DNA of 64,000 nucleotides from Sphingobacteriales bacterium 50-39 (lineage in GTDB: Bacteria; Bacteroidota; Bacteroidia; Chitinophagales; Chitinophagaceae). The notes under the pieces are model-generated. The model saw nothing but the letters and a program-made list of their open reading frames with translations, was not told the DNA's origin and did no database searches. The DNA lies in assembly GCA_001898505.1 (NCBI GenBank), contig MKTZ01000009.1, positions 124,001-188,000 on the forward strand, read 5' to 3'. Positions within the stretch are counted from its first letter, which is position 1, and each line of letters starts with the position of its first letter. The position numbers and the translations under genes are program-made. Shown here one piece after another: positions 1 to 8,233 of this stretch.

Positions 1-2354
1 CCAATTTCGAAGCCGGTGTTGAACGTGGTACGGGTTTCCCATTTCAGGTTTTTGTTACCAAAGGCGGCAATACCCAGGGAAGAGCCACCACCGAAGGTGC
101 CGGAAGCATATTGTTGCAGGTATGGGAAATCGCCAATCCCTTCCTGGTTCCCGACGGTGCCATAGCTGGCCTTGACCTTGAGGAGGCTGATGACGGGGTT
201 GTTGTGGAGGAATTGTTCCTCGGACAGGATATAAGCGCCGCTGATCCCTCCATAGTTGACCCAGCGGTGGTCCGGCGACAAACGGGAGGACCCGTCCCTT
301 CTTACGGAGCCGCTCAGCATCAGCTTATGCAGATATACATAATCGACAATGCCGAAAAAGGAAACGAGGCCATAGTCCGGTGTAAAGACAATATTATTGA
401 TCTGGGGGATATATCCATTGGTAGTAGTCCCGGCCACGAGTCCGGCGGCATTGGGGTAGGGGTTCAGCAGGCCAAAACCTGTGTAGCCGAATCCGGAGGA
501 CTGGGTACGTACCGTCTCATGGTAGACGGACGCGTTCAGATGATGTTGTCCTTCTGCGCCAAAGCTCTGTTTATAGGAAAGGGAGTTGGTGATGGTGTAG
601 CGGAATTGTTTGGTCAATCCCTGGCTCAGATTGCCCTGGCCCCACATGGGGGATGTGTTCTGACCGTCATGGTCAGCTTCCTGCGTGCCATTGTTGGTGA
701 TAGAGAAAGTTTCTGTCTGTGTATAGTCCCCGCCGAAATTGCTGCGCCAGGTTAGGTCTTTGATGAAAGGGAATTTATATTCCACAAAACCGTTGCCATA
801 GGCTTTGGTATAATAGGTATGTCCCATATTCCTGTTGACATCCTCAAAGGGATTTGTCCAATTGCCTACGCCCTGGATGCTCACGGTATATTGTCCCGTG
901 GATGTATAGGGAACTTCGTAAGGGAGGGCCCAAAGAATGGTGTTCAGGGGAGTAAAGTTCTCATTGCCTTCCTTTACATTCCTGATCTTGCTCCAACCTC
1001 CTGCGATGTTGGTGCCGAATTTGAAATTGTTCAGCGTATGTTCGATATTGAACCGTCCGGTGTATCTTCTCAGGCTGGTGTTCAGCAGTATCCCGTCCTG
1101 GTCCAGGTAGGAGAGAGAGCTGAAGTATTTTGTCTTATTATTCCCACCGCTGAATGACAGCTGATGTTCCTGCATTTGTGCGGATCGGAACAAGGCCGTC
1201 TCCCAGTCGAAATTTATTTTTCTGAGACTGTCTGCTTGTGCGGGTGTCCAGCCATAGGGGTTGCCGGCAATGTTCATTTCAAAATCCACATGCTGTGGGC
1301 CACTCATCGTCTTTAGCTTGCCGGGCGGTAGTTTTGAAAAGCCCAGCTGACCGGTGTAGGTAACGGCCATTTGACCTTCCCGGCCTTTTTTTGTGGTGAC
1401 TACGATGACGCCATTGGCGCCACGTGATCCATACAGGCCTTCGGACGCTCCGTCTTTCAGGACCGTGACCGTCTCAAAATCCATGGGGTTCATGGATTGG
1501 AAGTCTCTTGCCTGGACCTGGATACCGTCAACGATATACAGGGGGTCGGTGGACCCGTTGATGGAGCCCTTGCCTCTGATCACCACATCCGAGGCTCTTC
1601 CCGGCTGACCACTGCCCGTCTTGACGTTCAGTCCGGGCGCTTGTCCCTGCAACATCTGGTCAAACGATGCTACAGGCTGAATGGAAGCGCTTTTAATATC
1701 CACTGTTGCAGTGGAGCTGCCGCTCAATCGCCTGGATTGATTCTGATAGCCCGTGATCACCACATCGTTGAGGTCCGAGCTGGCTTCGATCAATGTTATT
1801 GATAGCTGTTGGAGATTGCCTACCGTGATGTTTTTTGCGCTATACCCGATCATGCTGAAAACAAGGACTGAGCGCTCATCTTTGACCAGGACCGTGAAAT
1901 TCCCTTCAGCATCGGTGGTCGTTCCCTTTCGCAGGCCCTTTACTGTCACGGAAACACCCGATAATGGCCGTCCCAGGCTGTCAGTCACCTTGCCATGGAT
2001 GTCGATATAGTGTTTGACGGGGACCGTATCAGTGGCGTTTGCTTTTGCCGGATCAGCATTTTCCTTCAGCTTGACCACGATGGCGCGTTCCAGAATAGAC
2101 CAGGTGAAGGGCTGATCCTGGAAGCATGCTTTCAGGGCCTCTTCCAGAGTGGCGTTATGGACATTGATGGAGACGGTTTTTGCATTGTCGAGGATCGATT
2201 CCGCATAGACGAAGGTAAATCCCGTCTGTTTACGGATATCTTCAAAGACCTTGCTGATCGGCGCTTTTTTTTCGTTGATATTGATGCCCTGGCCGAATGT
2301 CCGGGCGGATAGCTGGATGGAGGTCACCAGTAAAATGAGCGTGGTTAGCTTCAT
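1..2354 (-). CDS. SusC/RagA-type TonB-dependent outer membrane receptor, 3' end outside window
   Basis: Partial gene; about 784 codons are visible and the frame is open to the left edge. The protein starts with a signal peptide (MKLTTLILLVTS...SARTFGQ), then an STN secretin/TonB short domain (about residues 20-95), a carboxypeptidase-regulatory-like domain (about 110-195), and a TonB plug containing the SusC-type segment around PLYIVDGIQV and YGSRGANGVIVVTTKKGR. Near the edge the strand NKNLKWETRTTFNTGFEI is typical of SusC barrels. It should import glycans or other oligomers with a SusD partner, presumably encoded off the left edge. The upstream FecR and ECF sigma genes (2473-4334) are its likely regulators, and the STN domain is the expected contact to FecR. 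An in-frame ATG at 2381 is an alternative start; neither has a clear ribosome binding site, which is usual in this phylum. Confidence 0.93.
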   Translation of the reverse strand, partial: MKLTTLILLVTSIQLSARTFGQGININEKKAPISKVFEDIRKQTGFTFVYAESILDNAKTVSINVHNATLEEALKACFQDQPFTWSILERAIVVKLKENADPAKANATDTVPVKHYIDIHGKVTDSLGRPLSGVSVTVKGLRKGTTTDAEGNFTVLVKDERSVLVFSMIGYSAKNITVGNLQQLSITLIEASSDLNDVVITGYQNQSRRLSGSSTATVDIKSASIQPVASFDQMLQGQAPGLNVKTGSGQPGRASDVVIRGKGSINGSTDPLYIVDGIQVQARDFQSMNPMDFETVTVLKDGASEGLYGSRGANGVIVVTTKKGREGQMAVTYTGQLGFSKLPPGKLKTMSGPQHVDFEMNIAGNPYGWTPAQADSLRKINFDWETALFRSAQMQEHQLSFSGGNNKTKYFSSLSYLDQDGILLNTSLRRYTGRFNIEHTLNNFKFGTNIAGGWSKIRNVKEGNENFTPLNTILWALPYEVPYTSTGQYTVSIQGVGNWTNPFEDVNRNMGHTYYTKAYGNGFVEYKFPFIKDLTWRSNFGGDYTQTETFSITNNGTQEADHDGQNTSPMWGQGNLSQGLTKQFRYTITNSLSYKQSFGAEGQHHLNASVYHETVRTQSSGFGYTGFGLLNPYPNAAGLVAGTTTNGYIPQINNIVFTPDYGLVSFFGIVDYVYLHKLMLSGSVRRDGSSRLSPDHRWVNYGGISGAYILSEEQFLHNNPVISLLKVKASYGTVGNQEGIGDFPYLQQYASGTFGGGSSLGIAAFGNKNLKWETRTTFNTGFEI

Positions 2355-2472
2355 AGCAGTAAGTAATGATTGGTGTGTCATATTGTAACGCTGGTTTGAA
2401 ATTTTGCGAGACGGATGGACATAACGGTGCCGGTCCGTTGGTTCGTTTGAGCCGATGGACGAGGTTTAATGG

Positions 2473-3684
2473 TCAAGGCATTACCGTCACCTTGTTCCCT
2501 GAAATAGAAAAGTGGATCTTATCTGTCATTTCCAGGATCCTGAGCACCTTTGACAGGGGGATATCCCGGCTGATCTCTACATGGAATTTTTCGGCGGTTT
2601 CGTTTTCGAAGTCGAGCTCCAGACCATACCATCTCGAGAGTTCGCGCATTATTGTCCGGATGTCGGTGCTTGAGAAATTAAAATAGCCGTTCTTCCAGGC
2701 CATGACCCTTTCGATGTCCGCATTTTTCAACACGTCGATGTTCTGTCCCTGATCCATGATGGCCATCTGCCCGGGCAGAAGGAGACTGTTACCGGACCCG
2801 GATGTGACTTTTACGGAGCCTTCCAGGAGGGTGACCTTCATGGGGCCTTCCTCGTCATAGGCGTTGACATTAAAATGGGTGCCCAGCACCGTAATGGCAT
2901 TATTCCCTTTGCTGACGACGAATGGATGAGCTTTATCCTGCGCCACTTCAAAATAGGATTCGCCCGTGACTTCCACTTTTCTGTCGGGTCCGTTAAATGC
3001 TACGGGATATCGCAGGGAGGAGCCTGCATTCAGCCAGACCCTGGTGCCATCCGAGAGAGTGACATGCGCGATCCGGCTGCCTCTTGGCACGGTGAGGGTG
3101 TTGTATTCGATGTCGTTGGTCTTTCCATCCGTTTGATAGACAATGTCCCCATCACCCTGTTTGATGACGGCTGTTGTTCGTTGGGTGGCTATATTGCCTT
3201 TGCCGGCGCTGTCGAGGACGATCCTGCTGCCATCGGACAGGGTCAGGACGGCCCTGGTTGCGGATGGAGGGGCTACGTCTTTGGCGGCAATAGCTACCGG
3301 TGTGGGGCCGGACTGTTTCCGAAGCATATAAAAACCGGCGCCTGTCAGGATGATGAAGAGCAGGACTGCTGCGGCGATCCTGTAGGGTCTCATGCGGCGG
3401 ACAGGGGCTTGACGGGCGGGCAGTTCGTGGACCGGGGCCGCTACTGGCTGAGTCGGCTCTTGTTCCTTTACCCTGTGTAAGATAGTACCCAGTATCCGAT
3501 CGGCCTGCTCTGAAGGGAGGCTTTCACCGGGTTTGAAATCACGCCAGGCCTGTGCCATCATCGAATGTAGATCCTTCTCATCGCTGTCGTGCAGGACCCA
3601 TTGGGCCAGCAATTCCTTTTCTTCCGGAGTGATAGAACCGTCCAGCAGTCGATCGATAAGAGTGGCGATAATTTGGTCGGGCAT
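2473..3684 (-). CDS. FecR-family anti-sigma factor
   Basis: 403 residues. A cytoplasmic N-terminal part (about 1-90) is the expected sigma-binding region, followed by one membrane helix (about 95-115, RIAAAVLLFIILTGAGFYML), a periplasmic FecR domain (about 175-290, with TVPRGSRIAHVTLSDGTRVW and NAGSSLRYP) and a C-terminal DUF4974-type module (about 330-403) that resembles the STN fold. In this family the protein holds an ECF sigma factor and releases it when the cognate SusC receptor binds its substrate. It lies 62 bp downstream of the sigma gene and 118 bp upstream of the SusC gene on the same strand, the standard order for such a cassette. Confidence 0.93.
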   Translation of the reverse strand: MPDQIIATLIDRLLDGSITPEEKELLAQWVLHDSDEKDLHSMMAQAWRDFKPGESLPSEQADRILGTILHRVKEQEPTQPVAAPVHELPARQAPVRRMRPYRIAAAVLLFIILTGAGFYMLRKQSGPTPVAIAAKDVAPPSATRAVLTLSDGSRIVLDSAGKGNIATQRTTAVIKQGDGDIVYQTDGKTNDIEYNTLTVPRGSRIAHVTLSDGTRVWLNAGSSLRYPVAFNGPDRKVEVTGESYFEVAQDKAHPFVVSKGNNAITVLGTHFNVNAYDEEGPMKVTLLEGSVKVTSGSGNSLLLPGQMAIMDQGQNIDVLKNADIERVMAWKNGYFNFSSTDIRTIMRELSRWYGLELDFENETAEKFHVEISRDIPLSKVLRILEMTDKIHFSISGNKVTVMP

Positions 3685-3746
3685 GCTAATAAGACCAATG
3701 GGAGGGAAAATATTCCTACATGGGAGAAGAATATTTTTGAAAAATT

Positions 3747-4334
3747 TTATAGTGTATGGGTCAGCAGGATGGAGATAATGATCATCTCATAATGCTGTGT
3801 CAGCTCCTGACGGATGGTACAAAGTGCGCGGGTCATATGGTTCTTTACCGTCGAGGCGGATATTTTCAATTGCTGAGCCACTTCATCGTGCTTTAGTCCA
3901 TGTATGTGTGTCAGCGTATATACCAGCCGTTGCTGGGTGGGCAGTTTATGCAGGATGGCTTGAAAGTTCCTGCTCAATTCCCGGTGGATCACTGCATCAT
4001 CCGTCACCAATTCTTCCGCGTCCGGTGCATTTTTCAATTTAGACAGGATGAGCGTTTCCTGCGCTGCGCGTTTCATCCCCGAGATGGCCTGGTTCTGGGA
4101 CATTTTGTAGATATATGCATCGAGATGTTGGATAGTGTGCAATGTGGCGCGATTCGTCCAGATCTTCACAAATACATCCTGCAATATATCTTCGGCCATG
4201 ACTGAGGAATGTGTTATCCTGAGTACGAAAAAGTAAAGCTTATCCCGCCAGAGATGAAAAAGATCTTTAAATGCCGACTCGTCACCGGCGGCGATCTTTT
4301 CCAATAGTTTCTTTTCATTAATTCCCTGTTCCAT
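3747..4334 (-). CDS. ECF RNA polymerase sigma factor (FecI-like)
   Basis: 195 residues from the chosen ATG (MEQGINEKK); a longer reading to 4352 exists but the shorter start matches family length. Sigma region 2 (about 15-85) includes DKLYFFVLRITHS and AEDILQDVFVKIWTNR; region 4 (about 120-180) has LPTQQRLVYTLTHIHGLKHDEVA and a helix-turn-helix (AQQLKISASTVKNHMTRAL). It directs RNA polymerase, most likely to the SusC operon downstream. The last 15 residues form a hydrophobic tail (MIIISILLTHTL), a feature shared with the second sigma factor at 37182. First gene of the sigma-FecR-SusC cassette. Confidence 0.94.
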   Translation of the reverse strand: MEQGINEKKLLEKIAAGDESAFKDLFHLWRDKLYFFVLRITHSSVMAEDILQDVFVKIWTNRATLHTIQHLDAYIYKMSQNQAISGMKRAAQETLILSKLKNAPDAEELVTDDAVIHRELSRNFQAILHKLPTQQRLVYTLTHIHGLKHDEVAQQLKISASTVKNHMTRALCTIRQELTQHYEMIIISILLTHTL

Positions 4335-4507
4335 TTTTCGGTGAAATCTCAAATAAATTTAGAATAGAAATGGAATTCAAAAGAAAGAATTAAATGCAAA
4401 CCGCCTGTATTAAGAAATTGATACGAAATCTATTTAGCTATTTATCAGGCCGTTATGAGGGGTCAAAAAATTATTGAGCGTTGGTTGGCGCAATTCTCTT
4501 TGAGGGG

Positions 4508-5080
4508 TCAAACCCTTAACGAGCCGCGGAACCCTCTGGCGGCATAATACGATTGCGCCCCATTGTGATATATGAAAACATGGTCGTAGCGGAAGTCGGC
4601 AAAGAGAGCTCCACCGAGCTTTCGGATATCAGCAGGTGTTTTTATCCAGCTGGATGTTTTCATATCGAAATTTCCAAGCTGCTGGAGCTCGCGGTATTCT
4701 TCCTCTGTTAGAATTTCGATGCCCATGGCGGATGCCATGTCAAGAGCGTTATTTTTCGGCGGATGTTCTTTTCTCGACGTCTGTGCTTCACGGTCGTAAC
4801 ACGCATTCCTGCGGTCTTTGGGAGTTTCCGCTGAACAATCGAAAAAGATGTATTCACCTGTCTTTTTATCATAGCCAACGACGTCGGGTTCGCCACCAGT
4901 GCTTTCCATTTCACGGAGCGACCACAGCTTTTCGGTGTTGGCCTCCAGCCTGGTCTGTACTTTTGTCCATTCAATACCCTTATGGCGGGGTTTATTCTTT
5001 TCAAAGCGGGCTTTTAGTATGCTGACCAATTCTTCCTGTTGCTGGGATGACAGCTTCTTTTTGTTGTTGATCTTGCTCAT
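4508..5080 (-). CDS. DUF4256 domain-containing protein
   Basis: 190 residues from ATG 5080 (MSKINNKKK); an upstream in-frame ATG at 5116 would add 12 unlikely residues. The whole protein matches my recollection of the DUF4256 family: an N-terminal helix (QQEELVSILKARFEKN), the segment GGEPDVVGYDKKTGEYIFFD, a central EILTEEEYRELQQLG and a C-terminal VFIYHNGAQSYYAARGFRG. No signal peptide or membrane segment; soluble cytoplasmic protein. Function is unknown. It stands alone, divergent from the secreted protein at 5189. The 173 bp upstream of the sigma gene (4335-4507) show no gene. Confidence 0.85.
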   Translation of the reverse strand: MSKINNKKKLSSQQQEELVSILKARFEKNKPRHKGIEWTKVQTRLEANTEKLWSLREMESTGGEPDVVGYDKKTGEYIFFDCSAETPKDRRNACYDREAQTSRKEHPPKNNALDMASAMGIEILTEEEYRELQQLGNFDMKTSSWIKTPADIRKLGGALFADFRYDHVFIYHNGAQSYYAARGFRGSLRV

Positions 5081-5188
5081 ATGTTTCCTGCATGGCAGTT
5101 TTTGGTAAAGTCCCATGAAGGTAAAAAAAACGTCAAACCACTGGGACTTGGCCCGGTTTTTATTGTCTTAAAGGTGAAAAACCGACAC

Positions 5189-5686
5189 ATGAATAAAATA
5201 AGCCTATTTTTTGCGGTTTGTGCCTTTTGTTTTATCACGGCCGATGCACAAGCGCAAGTCAGGGTCACCGTCAATATAGGTACTCAGCCGGAGTGGGGAC
5301 CCACGGGATATGACCGGGTGGACTACTATTACCTGCCGGATATCGAGACGTATTATTATGTTCCTCAACATCAGTTTATATACCTGGATGCCGGCAGATG
5401 GGTTTTTGCTGCCAGTTTACCGACCAGATGCAGCGGTTATGACCTGTACAGGGGGTATAAGGTGGTGATCAACGACCCACGTCCCTGGATGCGTCATGAT
5501 GTATACCGGGCCAGGTATGTTCAATATCGGAATTGCAATGACCGCCAGCCTGTTCTTCGGGATCGGCGGCATCGGGATGACGATGATCAGGGCGATGACG
5601 GACCTGGTCACGGTCGTGGGAGAGGCCATGCATATGGCCATTATAAGAACCATGATAAGCATCATGGCGACGACGAGGATCACTAA
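5189..5686 (+). CDS. Small secreted protein with Asp/His/Gly-rich C-terminus
   Basis: 165 residues from the ATG that opens a clear signal peptide (MNKISLFFAVCAFCFITADAQA). The mature part has a Tyr-rich section (VDYYYLPDIETYYYVPQHQF, about 35-65) and then a strongly charged, low-complexity tail from about residue 120 made of Asp, His, Arg and Gly. The Tyr-rich segment followed by a His-rich tail is a pattern of small exported Bacteroidota proteins of unknown role; metal binding by the tail is only an inference. It overlaps the convergent response-regulator gene by 4 bp. Confidence 0.7.
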   Translation: MNKISLFFAVCAFCFITADAQAQVRVTVNIGTQPEWGPTGYDRVDYYYLPDIETYYYVPQHQFIYLDAGRWVFAASLPTRCSGYDLYRGYKVVINDPRPWMRHDVYRARYVQYRNCNDRQPVLRDRRHRDDDDQGDDGPGHGRGRGHAYGHYKNHDKHHGDDEDH

Positions 5687-6111
5687 TCAAAAATGACATT
5701 ATTTTTTGGCGTAAGCAGGTAGCATGCAAGGGACTTGATCAAATTGTCCAGCTGGGCGCCTGACTCCGGCTTGATCGCAAAACGGGTAGCTCCGAGGCGA
5801 AGGCATTCATCGATATCTATCTGGCGCTGTGATGTACTCCACACGATTTTGGGAACATGGTCATAAGGGGTTCCGACGCCTGTGGCCAATAAGACCTCCG
5901 GACCCGAGAGCCGGGGCATTTTATAATCGAGCAGGATGCAACCGGGTAGGGGCTGCAGCCTGGAACTATTCATAAACTCCAACAATTCATCACCATCCGG
6001 AAAAGCTACGACGTCAACACTGGGAAAAAGACGTTTCATACCGGCGCAAAAAAAGTCGCGATCATCCGGATCATCGTCAGCCAGTAGGACAAATGGAAAC
6101 TCGTTGGTCAT
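5683..6111 (-). CDS. Single-domain response regulator (receiver only)
   Basis: 142 residues, a single CheY-like receiver domain with no output domain. The acidic pocket is ADDDP (residues 11-15), the phosphoacceptor is Asp62 in CILLDYKMPRLSG, and the conserved lysine lies in FAIKPES. The conserved Ser/Thr position is in IVWSTSQRQ. Such stand-alone receivers act as phosphate carriers or protein-protein switches. No kinase is adjacent, so its partner is unknown. Transcribed toward 5189-5686, with a 4 bp overlap of the two ends. Confidence 0.88.
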   Translation of the reverse strand: MTNEFPFVLLADDDPDDRDFFCAGMKRLFPSVDVVAFPDGDELLEFMNSSRLQPLPGCILLDYKMPRLSGPEVLLATGVGTPYDHVPKIVWSTSQRQIDIDECLRLGATRFAIKPESGAQLDNLIKSLACYLLTPKNNVIFD

Positions 6112-6319
6112 TGATAAGGTTGATTTATAAGGATATCAAATGACGCACAGGCGAATTGCAAGGATTTTTAAAGTTAAGGCTATTTCCCCCTCCATCAAAA
6201 TTGAGAGGCATCAACTACAAAAGGTTAACAAAACGCCAATGCCGTCGGTCAGACCACGGCTTTGTGTTGGTAAAAGCTGTCTGGTATTTTGTAACCGGGA
6301 AAATAGAAAATTGTTTGGA

Positions 6320-6482
6320 TTATTCCCTGGGTTTGTCAGGATTGTTCCGGGAAGCATTTCTGCCCATTTCCAGCTCTTCCACGGAGCCGTTGTCCAGGCA
6401 ATCGATAAACAATTTGATCTCTGCGGTGAGGAGTTTGCGAAGAGTGGAAGCGGATAGGTCGCTTATTGCCTTTTTTGCGCAT
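6320..6482 (-). pseudogene. Small protein gene with a one-base homopolymer frameshift (candidate)
   Basis: The region 6112-6616 has no intact gene. On the minus strand, a frame open from 6499 to the stop at 6320-6322 reads DLSASTLRKLLTAEIKLFI followed by DCLDNGSVEELEMGR, which looks like real helical protein but has no in-frame ATG. An ATG at 6482 (MRKK) lies in a different frame and joins exactly if one A is removed from the A6 run (T6 at 6471-6476 on the plus strand), giving a protein of about 52 residues. This is either a decayed small gene or a sequence error; family not recognised. The plus-strand open frames across the same stretch look like antisense shadows. Confidence 0.35.
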
Positions 6483-6616
6483 GGTAACGTATGGTAAATT
6501 AAAACATTTATTCGCGGCTAAGACGAAAGCCGTAGCTGGACTACCTGAAAAACCAAAACTGGATGATATTAGCCATCCACAAAAGCCGGATATTTGTTTG
6601 TATAAATTGTATTCAT

Positions 6617-7060
6617 ATGGTCAAAGCGCTCCCGCAACTCTACCTTCGCCTGGCCCTTGGCGCCGGCTTTTTTATCATCGGATGCGATAGGCTTGGCCTC
6701 TGGGGACCGTATGGCAAGCCCTGGGTAAGCTGGGGTGACTGGAAACATTTTTCGGCCTATGCCCATGAGGTGATGGGCTTTCTGCCCGGAGGGCTTGCAG
6801 AAGTGCTGGCCATTATTGCCACTATTGCGGAGGTCTCTTTTGGCATTCTTTTACTACTCGGTGTGTTCATACGTCAGGCGGCTTTTGGCAGCGGCGTGCT
6901 CACGGGGTGTTTTGCCATTGCCATGACCATTTCTTTTGGTATCACTTCTCCCATCAATTACTCAGTGTTTACAGCCAGTGCGGCGAGCTTTCTCCTCAGT
7001 GTTCAGCCCGGGTACCGCTGGAGCCTGGATGCACTATTGAGGGGCCGGTCGCGATCCTAA
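6617..7060 (+). CDS. DoxX-like integral membrane protein
   Basis: 147 residues from ATG 6617 (MVKALPQLYLRLALGAGFFI). Four membrane helices are visible at about 8-25, 55-85 (GLAEVLAIIATIAEVSFGILLLLGVF), 88-112 and 118-135. The pattern LYLRLALGAGFF...D...WG and the first-helix to second-helix spacing fit the DoxX/DoxD group of small quinone-linked or unknown-function membrane proteins. Assignment rests on general layout and not on a unique motif. Its last 4 bp overlap the convergent gene at 7057. Confidence 0.75.
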   Translation: MVKALPQLYLRLALGAGFFIIGCDRLGLWGPYGKPWVSWGDWKHFSAYAHEVMGFLPGGLAEVLAIIATIAEVSFGILLLLGVFIRQAAFGSGVLTGCFAIAMTISFGITSPINYSVFTASAASFLLSVQPGYRWSLDALLRGRSRS

Positions 7061-8085
7061 TATACCACGACCTGCTGGGTATAGGACTTTCCTGCCGTGG
7101 AATTTGAAAGCCTGACGACATATGCCCCTGGAGTCAGTGTAGCCGGTATATTCATTGATATATTTCCGGACTTTTGACCACCGGGCACTTCCTGTGTTTC
7201 CAGCAGACTACCTGAAATGCTGAACAGTTGCACGATGTATATTCCAAGCTGGTCGAGCCTTGCTGTAATGGTAATGGAATTGCCCCGTGCTATGGGATTG
7301 GGGTAAACCGTCAATGCTTTTTTACCAAGTCCGATGCAGGCAAGCGTATCTTTGACCAACGTGAGCGTGTCTCTTTTGGATTTATGCGCGCTCACCCTTC
7401 CCGCTATTACGACCAATCCCTGGGTCTCGGCCGCTGTCATCGTCACGATACGGTATGCCTGTTGCTGGCCGTCCACTCTGAATTTATCCGCAGGGGTGGT
7501 AATAGTCACAAAGCCTACATAAGAGATGATCAGAGAGGCTCCGGCAGGCACTGTCTTCGAAGCAATGGAGAAATACCCCTGCTCATCGGTGACAACACCC
7601 TTCCGGGGGCCGAACATAACCGTTGCGCCGGGTAAAGGATTTCCGTTACCGTCCATCACCTTGCCCCGTACATAATCCTGTGAAAATCCAGGGGCAGATG
7701 TAGCTGTTGTGTCTCCTATCAGCAACCGGTTTCTTTCGCCGGGAGAAATATGCTGACCGATGGGTGGCCGGTGAGGATCGCTCTGAGCAGAAATTTCAGA
7801 AGAGAAAAGCAGTCCTGCGACCAGATAGTGCCAATACCGCCACTTACTTCGCTTTTTCTCCAGGGTGGCGACTAAAGACCGGCGGAGCTGATCCTGTCTG
7901 AACCGGCCACAAACGGACCCCTTGGGCAGGGTGAACCACTGAAGGACCTCCTGGTCGTCCATGGAGGTAAAATCTATCACCAGCTTCTGGCAGGAGGCAC
8001 AGAAACGGCCTTGTTCTTCCGGGGTCATCCGGTCCCAGCTCTCGGAACAGGGGTTTTTGATGGAAAGTTGCACATTTTTCAGCAT
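7057..8085 (-). CDS. Cys-motif / carboxypeptidase-regulatory / T9SS-type C-terminal domain protein
   Basis: 342 residues with an unusual order. The N-terminus is not a signal peptide but a short soluble module with cysteines C13, C29, C32 (FCASCQK) and C59 (SVCGRF), a module often seen in Bacteroidota. A hydrophobic segment follows (about 82-100, YWHYLVAGLLFSSEISAQS), shaped like an internal signal peptide. Next is a carboxypeptidase-regulatory-like domain (about 137-215, VRGKVMDGNGNPLPGATVMF and GYFSIASKTVPAG). The C-terminus (about 262-342) begins VYPNPIARGNS and ends SYTQQVVVY, typical of type A sorting domains of type IX secretion. Likely surface-exposed after export; how the cysteine module and sorting domain work together is unknown. 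Confidence 0.8.
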   Translation of the reverse strand: MLKNVQLSIKNPCSESWDRMTPEEQGRFCASCQKLVIDFTSMDDQEVLQWFTLPKGSVCGRFRQDQLRRSLVATLEKKRSKWRYWHYLVAGLLFSSEISAQSDPHRPPIGQHISPGERNRLLIGDTTATSAPGFSQDYVRGKVMDGNGNPLPGATVMFGPRKGVVTDEQGYFSIASKTVPAGASLIISYVGFVTITTPADKFRVDGQQQAYRIVTMTAAETQGLVVIAGRVSAHKSKRDTLTLVKDTLACIGLGKKALTVYPNPIARGNSITITARLDQLGIYIVQLFSISGSLLETQEVPGGQKSGNISMNIPATLTPGAYVVRLSNSTAGKSYTQQVVVY

Positions 8086-8233
8086 GGGGGGCCTGTTTTG
8101 ATAACAGGATGCATGTGCCGGAGTAATTACATACGGGGTCTGGAAAATATCTTTTATTATTTTGTGAGGGTGTCATAGCTTTTTAATCTCGCCTGGATGA
8201 CTGCACTGTTGGCTTCCATAAGGTCGATGGTCT

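Noticed and set aside
6140-6497. Two overlapping plus-strand open frames of 105 and 113 residues before the DoxX-like gene
   Set aside because: Composition is not protein-like, and the minus strand carries a better coding signal.
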